Shown here piece by piece: positions 1 through 6,052 of a stretch of DNA of 6,967 bases. Source of the DNA: Steroidobacteraceae bacterium (lineage in GTDB: Bacteria; Pseudomonadota; Gammaproteobacteria; Steroidobacterales; Steroidobacteraceae); assembly GCA_023253235.1 (NCBI GenBank), contig JALRHE010000029.1:1-6967 (forward strand). The letters are read 5' to 3'. The position numbers and the translations under genes are program-made. A model generated the notes under the pieces. That model did no database searches, had not been told where the DNA came from, and saw only the letters and a list, made by a program, of their open reading frames with translations. Numbering within the stretch: the stretch's first letter is position 1; every line of letters starts with the position of its first letter.

Positions 1-1190
1 AGGTGTGCGTTGGTCGCAGCGGTGATGAGGGCGAGGCGCAGGCCGAGTTGCTCGCGCTGTGCTTCGCTCAGTTCGATATAGCCATAGCGGCCACGCTGCC
101 AGGCGTATTCGGTCGCCTTGACGGCCGTCTCCATGCGCGGAATTAAGTCGTCGCGCAGTGTTTGAGCTTCTTCGACGGCGTGTTTCAGTCGCGCGGCGAC
201 TTCGAAGAGGCTCGCGCGCGCTTTGATCAGCGCTGCGGTTCGCTCGAGCTCCAACCCGTCGCGACGCGCCTGTGCCTCCGCTATCCGAGGTCTGGCGTAA
301 CGCGCACTGGAAAGTGGCATAGAGAATCCTGCGATGAAGGCCTGATCTCCAGTTGCTTCGAGACGCCGTATTCCGGCACTGACCGTGATACTGGCGCGCG
401 CCTCCGCTTTAGCCAGCTCCACCTCCGCTTCTCGCTGGCGAATCTCCGTGGCGAACAACAGGAAGTCGGCACTGCTTGCGATCTTCTCGGTTCGTTGCTG
501 CAAAGATTCGATGTTCGGCAAGTCGAAGAGATTGGCCTCGATCCGCTCGAAGTCCGGCTCCATAGCACCCCACATGGCGGCGAGTTTGCGCTGCGCAATT
601 CGTACGCGATCCGCGGCAACTCGCGCACCCAGCTCGGCGCGTGACAGATCGATTCGCGCCCGCACCAGTTCTACCTCGGGATCGCGAGCAGCTTTGACTC
701 GACGCTCGACGTCGTTCGTCTTTCGTTGGGAGGCTGCGAGCCATTCCATGGCGAGGATTTGTTGCTGCTCTTCGCTCGCCAGTTCGATGTAACGGCGGGT
801 CGTCTCGGCCACCGCATCCAGTTGCGCGACGGTTTGTGCAAGTTCGAGCGCATCCATCGTGCCGCGGGCGGCGGCTAGGCGCTTGCGACGTTGGTCGCCG
901 AGTTCGATGACCTGCGAGAGAGATAGACTCGTCTCGGCGCCGTCCAAGTCTCGATAGCCGCCGGATCCGAGCATGTTTTCGATCTGGGCGTCGAACGCCA
1001 GCGGAGGCCGCAAGCCCGCGAGCTCGATGCGCGCGTTCTGCTCGCGTTGTCGAGCGGGCAGCGCGGCCAAATCCGGGTTGCTACGCAGCGTCCTGTCAAC
1101 GGCGGCGGCCAACGTCAGCGGTTCGGCCGAGTGACTGAGGCTCACGGAGCCAATCACGACAAGAGCTAAGAAAAGGTTGGGAACTCGCAC
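1..1190 (-). CDS. CzcC-like TolC-family outer membrane factor of a heavy-metal RND efflux system (partial, C-terminus off the window)
   Basis: The frame stays open from 1190 to the window edge, giving 396 codons, so little of a typical CzcC (about 400-420 residues) is missing. A hydrophobic signal peptide (about residues 3-22, ending SLSHSA) is followed by the TolC-family pattern. The first repeat has a helix with a SNPDLAA motif near residues 37-43, then a strand and the VIELGDQRRKRLAAAR segment. The second repeat has FSMPLSS followed by long Ala/Glu/Arg-rich helices, and ends near the edge with WQRGRYGYIELSEAQ. In the family, trimers form an outer membrane channel that takes metal ions from a CzcAB-type pump. 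The start chosen is GTG at 1190, because AGGAG lies 6 bases upstream; the in-frame ATG at 1196 abuts that site with no spacer. It lies 69 bases downstream of the His-rich gene on the same strand, probably in one operon. CzcC rather than another OMF subtype is inferred from this context. Confidence 0.87.
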   Translation of the reverse strand, partial: MRVPNLFLALVVIGSVSLSHSAEPLTLAAAVDRTLRSNPDLAALPARQREQNARIELAGLRPPLAFDAQIENMLGSGGYRDLDGAETSLSLSQVIELGDQRRKRLAAARGTMDALELAQTVAQLDAVAETTRRYIELASEEQQQILAMEWLAASQRKTNDVERRVKAARDPEVELVRARIDLSRAELGARVAADRVRIAQRKLAAMWGAMEPDFERIEANLFDLPNIESLQQRTEKIASSADFLLFATEIRQREAEVELAKAEARASITVSAGIRRLEATGDQAFIAGFSMPLSSARYARPRIAEAQARRDGLELERTAALIKARASLFEVAARLKHAVEEAQTLRDDLIPRMETAVKATEYAWQRGRYGYIELSEAQREQLGLRLALITAATNAH

Positions 1191-1196
1191 GGACAT

Positions 1197-1201
1197 CTCC
1201 T
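1197..1201 (-). promoter_or_regulatory. Ribosome binding site deciding a GTG start
   Basis: On the minus strand AGGAG is followed by ATGTCC and then GTG. The 6-base spacing suits the GTG at 1190, while the ATG at 1196 directly touches the site. This favours GTG as the start of the CzcC-like gene and shortens the protein by two residues. Confidence 0.55.
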
Positions 1202-1259
1202 GATCCTGAGAGAAACGAACAAACGGCTGCGGAATCACTCCGACACGCCGTCGACGGAC

Positions 1260-1673
1260 TCAGCGGAGTGGAGGTGCGTGCGTGGGTGGTTTTATCGAGT
1301 AGCGCGGAGGTCGATCGACGATGCGCCGACCACGCTGCAGCGGAAGTCGCAGCGGTTGCGCCACAGGTATCGACAACAGCAGAGCCAGCGCAGGCAGACC
1401 GACTGCCAGCGTGCCCAGAGTCTTCATCACGAAGTATTTCAGCCCATCGGCACTGGAGTCGCCATGACCTGAGGTGTCGTTTGTGCCGCCGCTGACACCG
1501 CTCGCATCGAGCGCGTAGAGACCGCTATGCGCAAAGTGCCATTCGAAGTGGCTGTGGCCGTGTGCATTCGCAGCATCGACCCGGTGGGCGTGGATGCCGA
1601 ACAGCTGCGTCAGAAGCAGTGCAGCGCAGCACCACCAGATGACTCGACTGATCAGGCGAGAGGAACGGACCAC
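1260..1673 (-). CDS. Small His-rich membrane protein preceding a czcC-like gene (CzcI-like by position)
   Basis: This encodes 137 residues. There is a hydrophobic N-terminal segment (about 11-27, a signal peptide or anchor), then a loop with histidines at 28, 30, 38, 40, 42, 46, 49 and 70, a second hydrophobic segment (about 84-104), and a basic, proline-rich tail ending THAPPLR. The layout suggests an inner membrane protein with a periplasmic metal-binding loop. Small His-containing proteins of unclear function (CzcI and relatives) often precede czcC in metal efflux operons; naming it by position is inference, and I do not recognise the family by sequence. The start is GTG at 1673: an in-frame TAA lies three codons upstream and no clear ribosome binding site is present, so a leaderless or slightly later start is possible. 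The CzcC-like gene follows on the same strand after 69 bases. Confidence 0.7.
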   Translation of the reverse strand: MVRSSRLISRVIWWCCAALLLTQLFGIHAHRVDAANAHGHSHFEWHFAHSGLYALDASGVSGGTNDTSGHGDSSADGLKYFVMKTLGTLAVGLPALALLLSIPVAQPLRLPLQRGRRIVDRPPRYSIKPPTHAPPLR

Positions 1674-1700
1674 GAAAAAAGGTTAGCACAGAGCGTGGCT

Positions 1701-1716
1701 TGCCGTCGCGACGCCA
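1701..1716. promoter_or_regulatory. Imperfect palindrome between divergent metal-related units (possible operator)
   Basis: A perfect 10-base palindrome CGTCGCGACG (1704-1713) is flanked by TG and CA arms after one mismatched base on each side, so 14 of 16 positions are symmetric. It lies inside the short gap between the GTG at 1673 and the ATG at 1738, where promoters for both directions must sit. CG-rich palindromes arise easily by chance in GC-rich DNA, and no matching -35/-10 pair is clear on either strand. Confidence 0.2.
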
Positions 1717-1737
1717 TTGGGGCATCGTCGGCGCCCG

Positions 1738-2526
1738 ATGAGCGCTCCCGACACTCTTTTTCTCAAGATCTTGCTCGTTCCCGTTCTGATTGCCTCGGTG
1801 ACCTTGGTTGGCCGTCGCTATGGTCAGCGGGTGGGGGGATGGCTCGGCAGTTTTCCGATCGTGGCCGGCCCGATCCTGTTCATTTTGTCTTTCGAGAACG
1901 GCACCGAGTTCGGTGCAGCCGCAGCCTATTCGGCGTTCGTCGCCATCGTCCCGGCGATGATTTTTTATGTTGTCTACGCGCGTTTGGCAGTGCGGACCTC
2001 ATGGTGGATCGCCGCCGCGATCGGGATCGTCATCTGGTGTCTGGTCGCGGGGCTACTATGGCAGTTGGACTTGTCGATGGTGCTCGCTGCGATTGCGGTC
2101 GTCGCTGCGCTCGGGTGGTCGGCGAGGGCGATGCCCGAACGGCTTGCCGACAGAGGACTTGCCGACGGACTCGCTGGGCAGGTTGCAGCATCGCCGCATC
2201 CGCTCGAGTTACCGGCGCGAATGGCGACAGGCGCCTTGGTCACCCTCATCACGAGCGAACTCGGTAAGCAGGGCGGGGCTTCGATCGGCGGCTTCGCGTC
2301 GCTGTTTCCCTCGATTGGCCTTGTGGTGGCCGCATTCAACCACGCGCGCTCCGGTCCAGCTGCAGCAGTCCACTTCCTCAAGGGGATGACGCGCGGGATG
2401 TGGTCCGTCGGAACTTTCTGCGTTACGTTGACACTAACTTTGCCAAAGATAGGTCTTGTGGCCGGTTTCGGGCTGGCCGTGTTGGTGGCGGTGGCGACCC
2501 ACGCGATTTCGAGACCCCGTGCTTGA
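1738..2526 (+). CDS. Polytopic inner membrane protein built of two GlpM-like halves
   Basis: This encodes 262 residues with about eight or nine hydrophobic segments (roughly 7-24, 35-51, 60-83, 89-108, 112-126, 161-175, 182-200, 217-233 and 237-256). A polar stretch (about 129-158, Arg/Asp-rich) separates two halves. Both halves carry the same motif, GG-aromatic-xxx-FP, at residues 33-40 (GGWLGSFP) and 184-191 (GGFASLFP). Each is followed by a hydrophobic helix, a short polar loop and an Ala-rich stretch. E. coli GlpM, about 110 residues, has a comparable AGLIPLFP segment in my recollection, so this looks like a fused or duplicated GlpM-like protein. Function is unknown; GlpM has been linked to envelope polysaccharide traits. 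The start is ATG at 1738; an upstream TTG at 1717 is less likely, and neither has a clear ribosome binding site. It is the first gene of a coupled unit with the outer membrane lipoprotein and the copper oxidase. Confidence 0.8.
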   Translation: MSAPDTLFLKILLVPVLIASVTLVGRRYGQRVGGWLGSFPIVAGPILFILSFENGTEFGAAAAYSAFVAIVPAMIFYVVYARLAVRTSWWIAAAIGIVIWCLVAGLLWQLDLSMVLAAIAVVAALGWSARAMPERLADRGLADGLAGQVAASPHPLELPARMATGALVTLITSELGKQGGASIGGFASLFPSIGLVVAAFNHARSGPAAAVHFLKGMTRGMWSVGTFCVTLTLTLPKIGLVAGFGLAVLVAVATHAISRPRA

Positions 2527-2527
2527 T

Positions 2528-3835
2528 ATGCTGAAACTCATGAACATGTTGCGATACGTTTTGTTGTCGTCGCTGGCCACGATACTCGCCGGCTGTACGA
2601 CCATTGATTGGCCCGCCGAGCGCGCTCAGGCGATGAGTGCGGCGGCTGCACCGACGGGCGAGACGGTCGATATCGCCGAGTTGTTGAAAACGCCACTGAG
2701 TCGGGAGAGCGCGCTGCGAATCGCGCTCGTGCACAGTCCCGAGATGCGTCGATTACTGGCGCTGCATGAGGGTGAACTCAACTCGGCTGCCATGACTGGG
2801 CGCCTCGCGAATCCGAGCTTCTCCTATGAGCGTCTGAGATCCGCTGAGGGTCTCGATATCGAACGGTGGATATCTTTTGGCGTGCTTGACGTTTTGACCT
2901 TTCCACAACGCCGACGTATTGCGGAAGCCGATGTCGAAGCAGGGCGGGTCAGACTCGCGGCCGATATCGTCGAGCGGATGACAGCCGTTCGTCGCGGCTG
3001 GGTAGAAGCCGTGGCGGCTGGTGAGAAGCGTCGCTATGCAGAGCGTGTGCTGGCGAGTGCCGAGGCGAGTGCTGAACTGGCTCTTCGGATGGAGGCTGCG
3101 GGGAACTTCAACATTCTCGAGCGCGCACGTCAGCAGAGTTACCAAGCCGATGCCCGTTCGCGTGTGATCTTGGCGCGTCAGCACGAGTTGGCTGCGCAAG
3201 AATCTTTGGTGCGTCTGCTCGGCCTCGATGCGGATCAAGCCCGTCGTTTGACGTTGCCGGCACGACTACCGGACTTGCCGACGGACCCCGTATCCGCACC
3301 GGACGTGTCGCGCACCATGACGGCGACGCGACTCGATCTGCGGCTCGCGAATGCGAAGTGGCGCTCCGCTGCGGCCGCATCTGGGTTAACCCGTGTCACG
3401 AGTCTCACCGATGTGTCGCTGTCTTTACGCGAGCAGGAAACCCGCGGTTTCGAGGTCGAGCTTTCCTTGCCGGTCTTCGATGTCGGCGATCTGCAGCGTG
3501 GAGCGGCCCGAGCGCAGTTGCGTGCCGCCGCCGCAGAACTTGAGCAGGCCGCGTTGGTTGCGTCATCCGATTTGCGAGTCGGCTACGCCGCCTATCGCAG
3601 TGCGTATGAAGATGCCATCCACCATCGCGACGTGCTCGTGCCGCTCAGAAAAGCAATGTCTGAGGAGACGCTGCTGCGCTACAACGGCATGTTGATTGGC
3701 GTGTTCGAGTTGTTATCCGATGCGCGCGAACAGGTGGATACCGTGATCGCAGCCATCGAGTCGAGTGAACGTTTCTGGCTTGCCGAGGCCGATTTGCAAG
3801 CCTCGTTGCTGGGTCGACCCGGAGTAGAGCGATGA
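2528..3835 (+). CDS. TolC-family outer membrane efflux lipoprotein
   Basis: This encodes 435 residues. A short signal peptide ends in a lipobox, L-A-G-C, with the lipidated cysteine at residue 23. The TolC repeat pattern follows: an AL..A...SPEMRRL helix, then GRLANPSFSYE (a typical G..NP motif), then FGVLDVLTFPQRRRIAEA. The second half has ELSLPVFDVGDLQRGAARAQ, long Ala-rich coiled helices, and LRYNGMLIGVFELLSDAREQ near the C-terminus. Family members form trimeric outer membrane channels for export of metals or drugs. The start is placed at ATG 2528, one base after the preceding TGA; GTG 2519, ATG 2540 and ATG 2546 are alternatives that all keep the lipobox. Its stop overlaps the oxidase start as ATGA. 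No fusion protein or pump gene lies beside it, so it may borrow a pump encoded elsewhere or serve the oxidase in another way. It is clearly distinct in sequence from the CzcC-like protein at the left edge. Confidence 0.88.
   Translation: MLKLMNMLRYVLLSSLATILAGCTTIDWPAERAQAMSAAAAPTGETVDIAELLKTPLSRESALRIALVHSPEMRRLLALHEGELNSAAMTGRLANPSFSYERLRSAEGLDIERWISFGVLDVLTFPQRRRIAEADVEAGRVRLAADIVERMTAVRRGWVEAVAAGEKRRYAERVLASAEASAELALRMEAAGNFNILERARQQSYQADARSRVILARQHELAAQESLVRLLGLDADQARRLTLPARLPDLPTDPVSAPDVSRTMTATRLDLRLANAKWRSAAAASGLTRVTSLTDVSLSLREQETRGFEVELSLPVFDVGDLQRGAARAQLRAAAAELEQAALVASSDLRVGYAAYRSAYEDAIHHRDVLVPLRKAMSEETLLRYNGMLIGVFELLSDAREQVDTVIAAIESSERFWLAEADLQASLLGRPGVER
3821..3824 (+). promoter_or_regulatory. 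Ribosome binding site of the multicopper oxidase
   Basis: GGAG lies 7 bases before the ATG at 3832, inside the last codons of the upstream lipoprotein gene. With the ATGA overlap it fixes the oxidase start and supports coupled translation. Confidence 0.6.
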
Positions 3836-5238
3836 CTTCCAGACGACGGTTTTTCGAGTTGGCGAGCCTGACGGGCGGTGCGGTGGCTGCAGCGACCGTC
3901 GCTAAAGCGGCGCTCGCCGCGTTGCCGGAGCCCGTGATCGAAACGTCGCCGAGTACGCGGCCACCGTTGGAACCCGCCTCAGGTCGTCCGTATCGGCCTG
4001 TCGTGACGCTCAATGGCTGGACGCTGCCGTGGCGTATGAATCGTGGAGTCAAAGAATTCCACTTGGTCGCTGAGCCGGTGCAGCGTGAGTTCGCACCGGG
4101 GTTCAAGGCCAATCTCTGGGGCTACAACGGTCAGAGCCCGGGTCCGACCATCGAGGTCGTCGAGGGGGATCGTGTTCGCATCTTCGTGACCAACAAGTTG
4201 CCGGAAATCACCTCGGTGCATTGGCATGGACAGCGATTACCGCCGGGTATGGATGGCGTCGTCGGGTTGTCGCAACCGGGCATTCCGCCTGGCAAGACAT
4301 TTGTCTATGAATTCGTCGCGAGGCGTCCTGGCACCTTCATGTATCACCCGCATGCCGACGAGATGGTGCAGATGGCCATGGGGATGATGGGATTTTGGGT
4401 TACTCATCCGAAGGATAAGCATCCGCTCATAGCTGATGTCGATCGTGATTTCTGCTTCCTGCTGAATTCCTTCGATATAGACCCGGGCAGTGCCACGCCG
4501 AAGATCATGACCATGCTCGATTTCAATATCTGGTCATGGAACAGCCGTGTGTTTCCGGGCATCGATCCTCTGATCGTGCGTCACAACGATCGAGTTCGTA
4601 TTCGTATCGGTAATCTCACGATGACGAACCACCCGATTCATCTGCACGGACACGAGTTTTTGGTGACTGGGACCGATGGCGGTCCGACGCCGATATCGAC
4701 GCGCCAGTACGAAGTCACACAGGACATCGCCGTCGGCCAAATGCGGCAGATCGAGTTTTTGGCGGATGAGGAAGGCGACTGGGCATTCCACTGTCACAAG
4801 AGCCATCACACGATGAACGCCATGGGGCACGATGTCCCCACGATGATCGGCGTTAAGCAAGATGATCTCGCGGCGAAGATCAACGATCTCGTGCCGGGTT
4901 ACATGGCCATGGGTGAGCGTGGCATGGACGAGATGTCGACCATGCGCATGCCCATGCCGAAGAATACCTTGCCGATGATGATGGGCGAGGGGCCGTTCGG
5001 TGCCGTCGGCATGGGCGGTATGTTCAGCGTGGTCAAGGTTCGACGCGGTCAGAAGCGCAACGACTACACCGACCCGGGTTGGTATCGTCACCCGCCCGGA
5101 ACCGTCGCCTACGAGTTCACGGGCAACGCGCCGAGTGCAGCGCGGGAAACGGGCGCCGGAGGCGCAAGCATGCCGCTGAAGCAGCCCGTCGAGGCCACGG
5201 TGAATGTCAGGAAGCCGCGAGGGCACTCCGGGCACTGA
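3832..5238 (+). CDS. Tat-exported multicopper oxidase, probably two-domain type, with Met-rich tail
   Basis: This encodes 468 residues. A twin-arginine signal (SRRRFF, residues 3-8, then a hydrophobic stretch to about 31) predicts export as a folded protein to the periplasm. All four copper-binding clusters of the family are intact: HWHG (130-133), HPH (172-174), HPIHLHGH (267-274) and HCHKSHHTMNAM (320-331). The last supplies type 1 ligands C321, H326 and probably axial M331. Only about 93 residues separate the second and third clusters, too few for a full middle domain, which suggests a two-domain oxidase with the type 1 site in the second domain. Methionines cluster at 178-186 and 358-397, a feature of copper-handling oxidases such as CopA and CueO. 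The probable role is oxidation of Cu(I) in the periplasm, with electrons passed to O2; this is inferred from family and context. It overlaps the TolC-type lipoprotein gene by four bases. Confidence 0.92.
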   Translation: MTSRRRFFELASLTGGAVAAATVAKAALAALPEPVIETSPSTRPPLEPASGRPYRPVVTLNGWTLPWRMNRGVKEFHLVAEPVQREFAPGFKANLWGYNGQSPGPTIEVVEGDRVRIFVTNKLPEITSVHWHGQRLPPGMDGVVGLSQPGIPPGKTFVYEFVARRPGTFMYHPHADEMVQMAMGMMGFWVTHPKDKHPLIADVDRDFCFLLNSFDIDPGSATPKIMTMLDFNIWSWNSRVFPGIDPLIVRHNDRVRIRIGNLTMTNHPIHLHGHEFLVTGTDGGPTPISTRQYEVTQDIAVGQMRQIEFLADEEGDWAFHCHKSHHTMNAMGHDVPTMIGVKQDDLAAKINDLVPGYMAMGERGMDEMSTMRMPMPKNTLPMMMGEGPFGAVGMGGMFSVVKVRRGQKRNDYTDPGWYRHPPGTVAYEFTGNAPSAARETGAGGASMPLKQPVEATVNVRKPRGHSGH

Positions 5239-5255
5239 TCCTTGTGCGCCGGAGT

Positions 5256-5273
5256 CACCGCCTGATCGTGGTG
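5256..5273. terminator. Weak hairpin between convergent genes (possible terminator)
   Basis: Arms CACCGC (5256-5261) and GTGGTG (5268-5273) form six pairs, one of them G-T, around a 6-base loop. It lies in the 56-base gap between the convergent oxidase and ompW genes, where transcription from both sides should end. No T-tract follows on either strand, so intrinsic termination is doubtful. Confidence 0.2.
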
Positions 5274-5294
5274 GATCCGATCTCGCAGCTCAGA

Positions 5295-5909
5295 TTAGAA
5301 GCGTAGCTTGCGGGTGATCATCACGCCGTAGACGAGTGGATCGATTTCCACCGTCCCGGCGTCGGCACCATCGAGCCGCGCGTCGCTGTCGATATCGAAC
5401 CAACGTGCATTGAGGTTCACAGCCCAATCGTCATTCAGCGCGATATCCATACCGACCTCGGCCGTGAGGCCAAAGGAGTTGTCGAGCGACAGTTTGGTGC
5501 CGTTCAACGCGCCCGTCGTTTTCTCATCGTAAAAGAAGGTGTAGTTGAGGCCCGCGCCAATGTAGGGGCGAAATGCCGCCTCAGGTGCGAAGTGGTACTG
5601 CAGGCTCACCGTCGGTGGGAGTTGGGTGATTTCGGCCGCTTTGGAGCCATCGGACTTCAGCAAGACATCGTGCGTGAACGGATAGGCGCCTAGCACTTCG
5701 ACTGCAACGTTGTCCGTGAGGAAGTAGCTGCCGCTGATCGTCAGGCTCGGGGCATCGTCGGCTTTTACGACCGGATGATTGTTGGACTTCGGATCGACGT
5801 TGTGGACGCCGGCTCGAATCAACCAATCACCACTTGCGGCTTGGGCCACTCCGGTCGTCAAGGCGACTGCTGCTGCGACGAGGGCCGGGATGCTGTTCAA
5901 GGTCTTCAT
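5295..5909 (-). CDS. ompW: OmpW-family outer membrane protein
   Basis: This encodes 204 residues. A signal peptide (1-24) ends in AQA, giving a mature N-terminus ASGDWLIRAG, typical of OmpW. Alternating beta-strand segments follow, with family-like stretches LPPTVSLQYHF (about 97-107), FRPYIGAGLNYTFFYDE (113-129) and DNSFGLTAEVGMDIALNDDW (143-162). The C-terminus is Phe (ITRKLRF), the usual signal for outer membrane barrel assembly. OmpW proteins are small eight-stranded barrels with a hydrophobic channel, thought to pass small hydrophobic molecules and often tied to stress or metal responses. The start is ATG 5909, with GGAG 5 bases upstream. The frame stays open back to 6020, but a longer start would bury the signal peptide behind 37 polar residues. 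It is convergent with the copper oxidase and divergent from the pyruvate dehydrogenase gene. The leader holds a strong hairpin. Confidence 0.93.
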   Translation of the reverse strand: MKTLNSIPALVAAAVALTTGVAQAASGDWLIRAGVHNVDPKSNNHPVVKADDAPSLTISGSYFLTDNVAVEVLGAYPFTHDVLLKSDGSKAAEITQLPPTVSLQYHFAPEAAFRPYIGAGLNYTFFYDEKTTGALNGTKLSLDNSFGLTAEVGMDIALNDDWAVNLNARWFDIDSDARLDGADAGTVEIDPLVYGVMITRKLRF

Positions 5910-5914
5910 ATTCA

Positions 5915-5918
5915 CTCC
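5915..5918 (-). promoter_or_regulatory. Ribosome binding site of ompW
   Basis: On the minus strand GGAG is 5 bases upstream of the ATG at 5909. It selects this start over the longer open frame and sits 16 bases downstream of the last arm of the leader repeat set; CGGAG here could pair with the middle arm. Confidence 0.65.
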
Positions 5919-5934
5919 GTCTATCCTTCGAAAT

Positions 5935-5972
5935 GCCTCCCATGTCGGAGGCTCACTAGGCAGTGTGCCTCC
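5935..5972 (-). promoter_or_regulatory. Leader hairpin of ompW with alternative pairings (candidate cis-regulatory element or operator)
   Basis: Read on the minus strand, three arms occur in order: GGAGGC (5972-5967), GCCTCC (5952-5947) and GGAGGC (5940-5935). The first two form a hairpin extended by CACT/AGTG inside, with one A-A mismatch and a GCCT loop: ten pairs in 26 bases. The middle arm can instead pair with the third arm around a 6-base loop, or its CTCCG with the CGGAG of the ribosome binding site. This is direct sequence evidence for structure; a role as attenuator, thermosensor, sRNA target or protein operator is inference. Confidence 0.45.
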
Positions 5973-6039
5973 ATCGGCTGCGACGGAAACTCCGGAGAAC
6001 TCCCGAGACTTTTGCTTCATGTACGTATCTGTGAGTCGG

Positions 6040-6045
6040 TATCAT
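6040..6045 (+). promoter_or_regulatory. Possible -10 box just upstream of aceE
   Basis: TATCAT matches the bacterial -10 consensus at five of six positions and would place transcription start at or next to the ATG at 6053. No good -35 hexamer stands at 16-18 bases upstream (TTGCTT is 22 bases away), so the call is weak. Confidence 0.2.
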
Positions 6046-6052
6046 TCGCGGC

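Noticed and set aside
281..1099. Several short minus-strand frames within the first 1.1 kb that could suggest a broken gene
   Set aside because: They are in other frames; the real frame reads open from 1190 to the window edge as a CzcC-like protein, so there is no sign of a pseudogene.
1248..1257. Perfect palindrome CCGTCGACGG upstream of the CzcC-like gene
   Set aside because: It is short, lies just after the stop of the preceding gene, has no T-tract for termination and is of a kind expected by chance in GC-rich DNA.
1717..1737. TTG start at 1717 for the GlpM-like protein
   Set aside because: It adds only GHRRRP-type residues, has no better ribosome binding site, and ATG 1738 leads directly into the first membrane segment.
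1527..2267. Plus-strand open frame of 246 codons overlapping the His-rich and GlpM-like genes
   Set aside because: It crosses two genes with good membrane features in other frames; its product is Arg/Cys-rich without hydrophobic or domain pattern.
2456..2527. Upstream start for the TolC-type lipoprotein at 2456
   Set aside because: It would overlap the membrane protein gene by 71 bases and add a Trp/Arg-rich extension before the lipoprotein signal.
4534..5235. Long open frame (233 codons) antisense to the copper oxidase
   Set aside because: It mirrors a clearly real gene in GC-rich DNA, its product is low-complexity His/Arg-rich, and it shows no recognisable motif.
5910..6020. Longer N-terminus for OmpW starting at 6020
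   Set aside because: It would place 37 polar residues before a clean signal peptide, and the ATG at 5909 has its own ribosome binding site.
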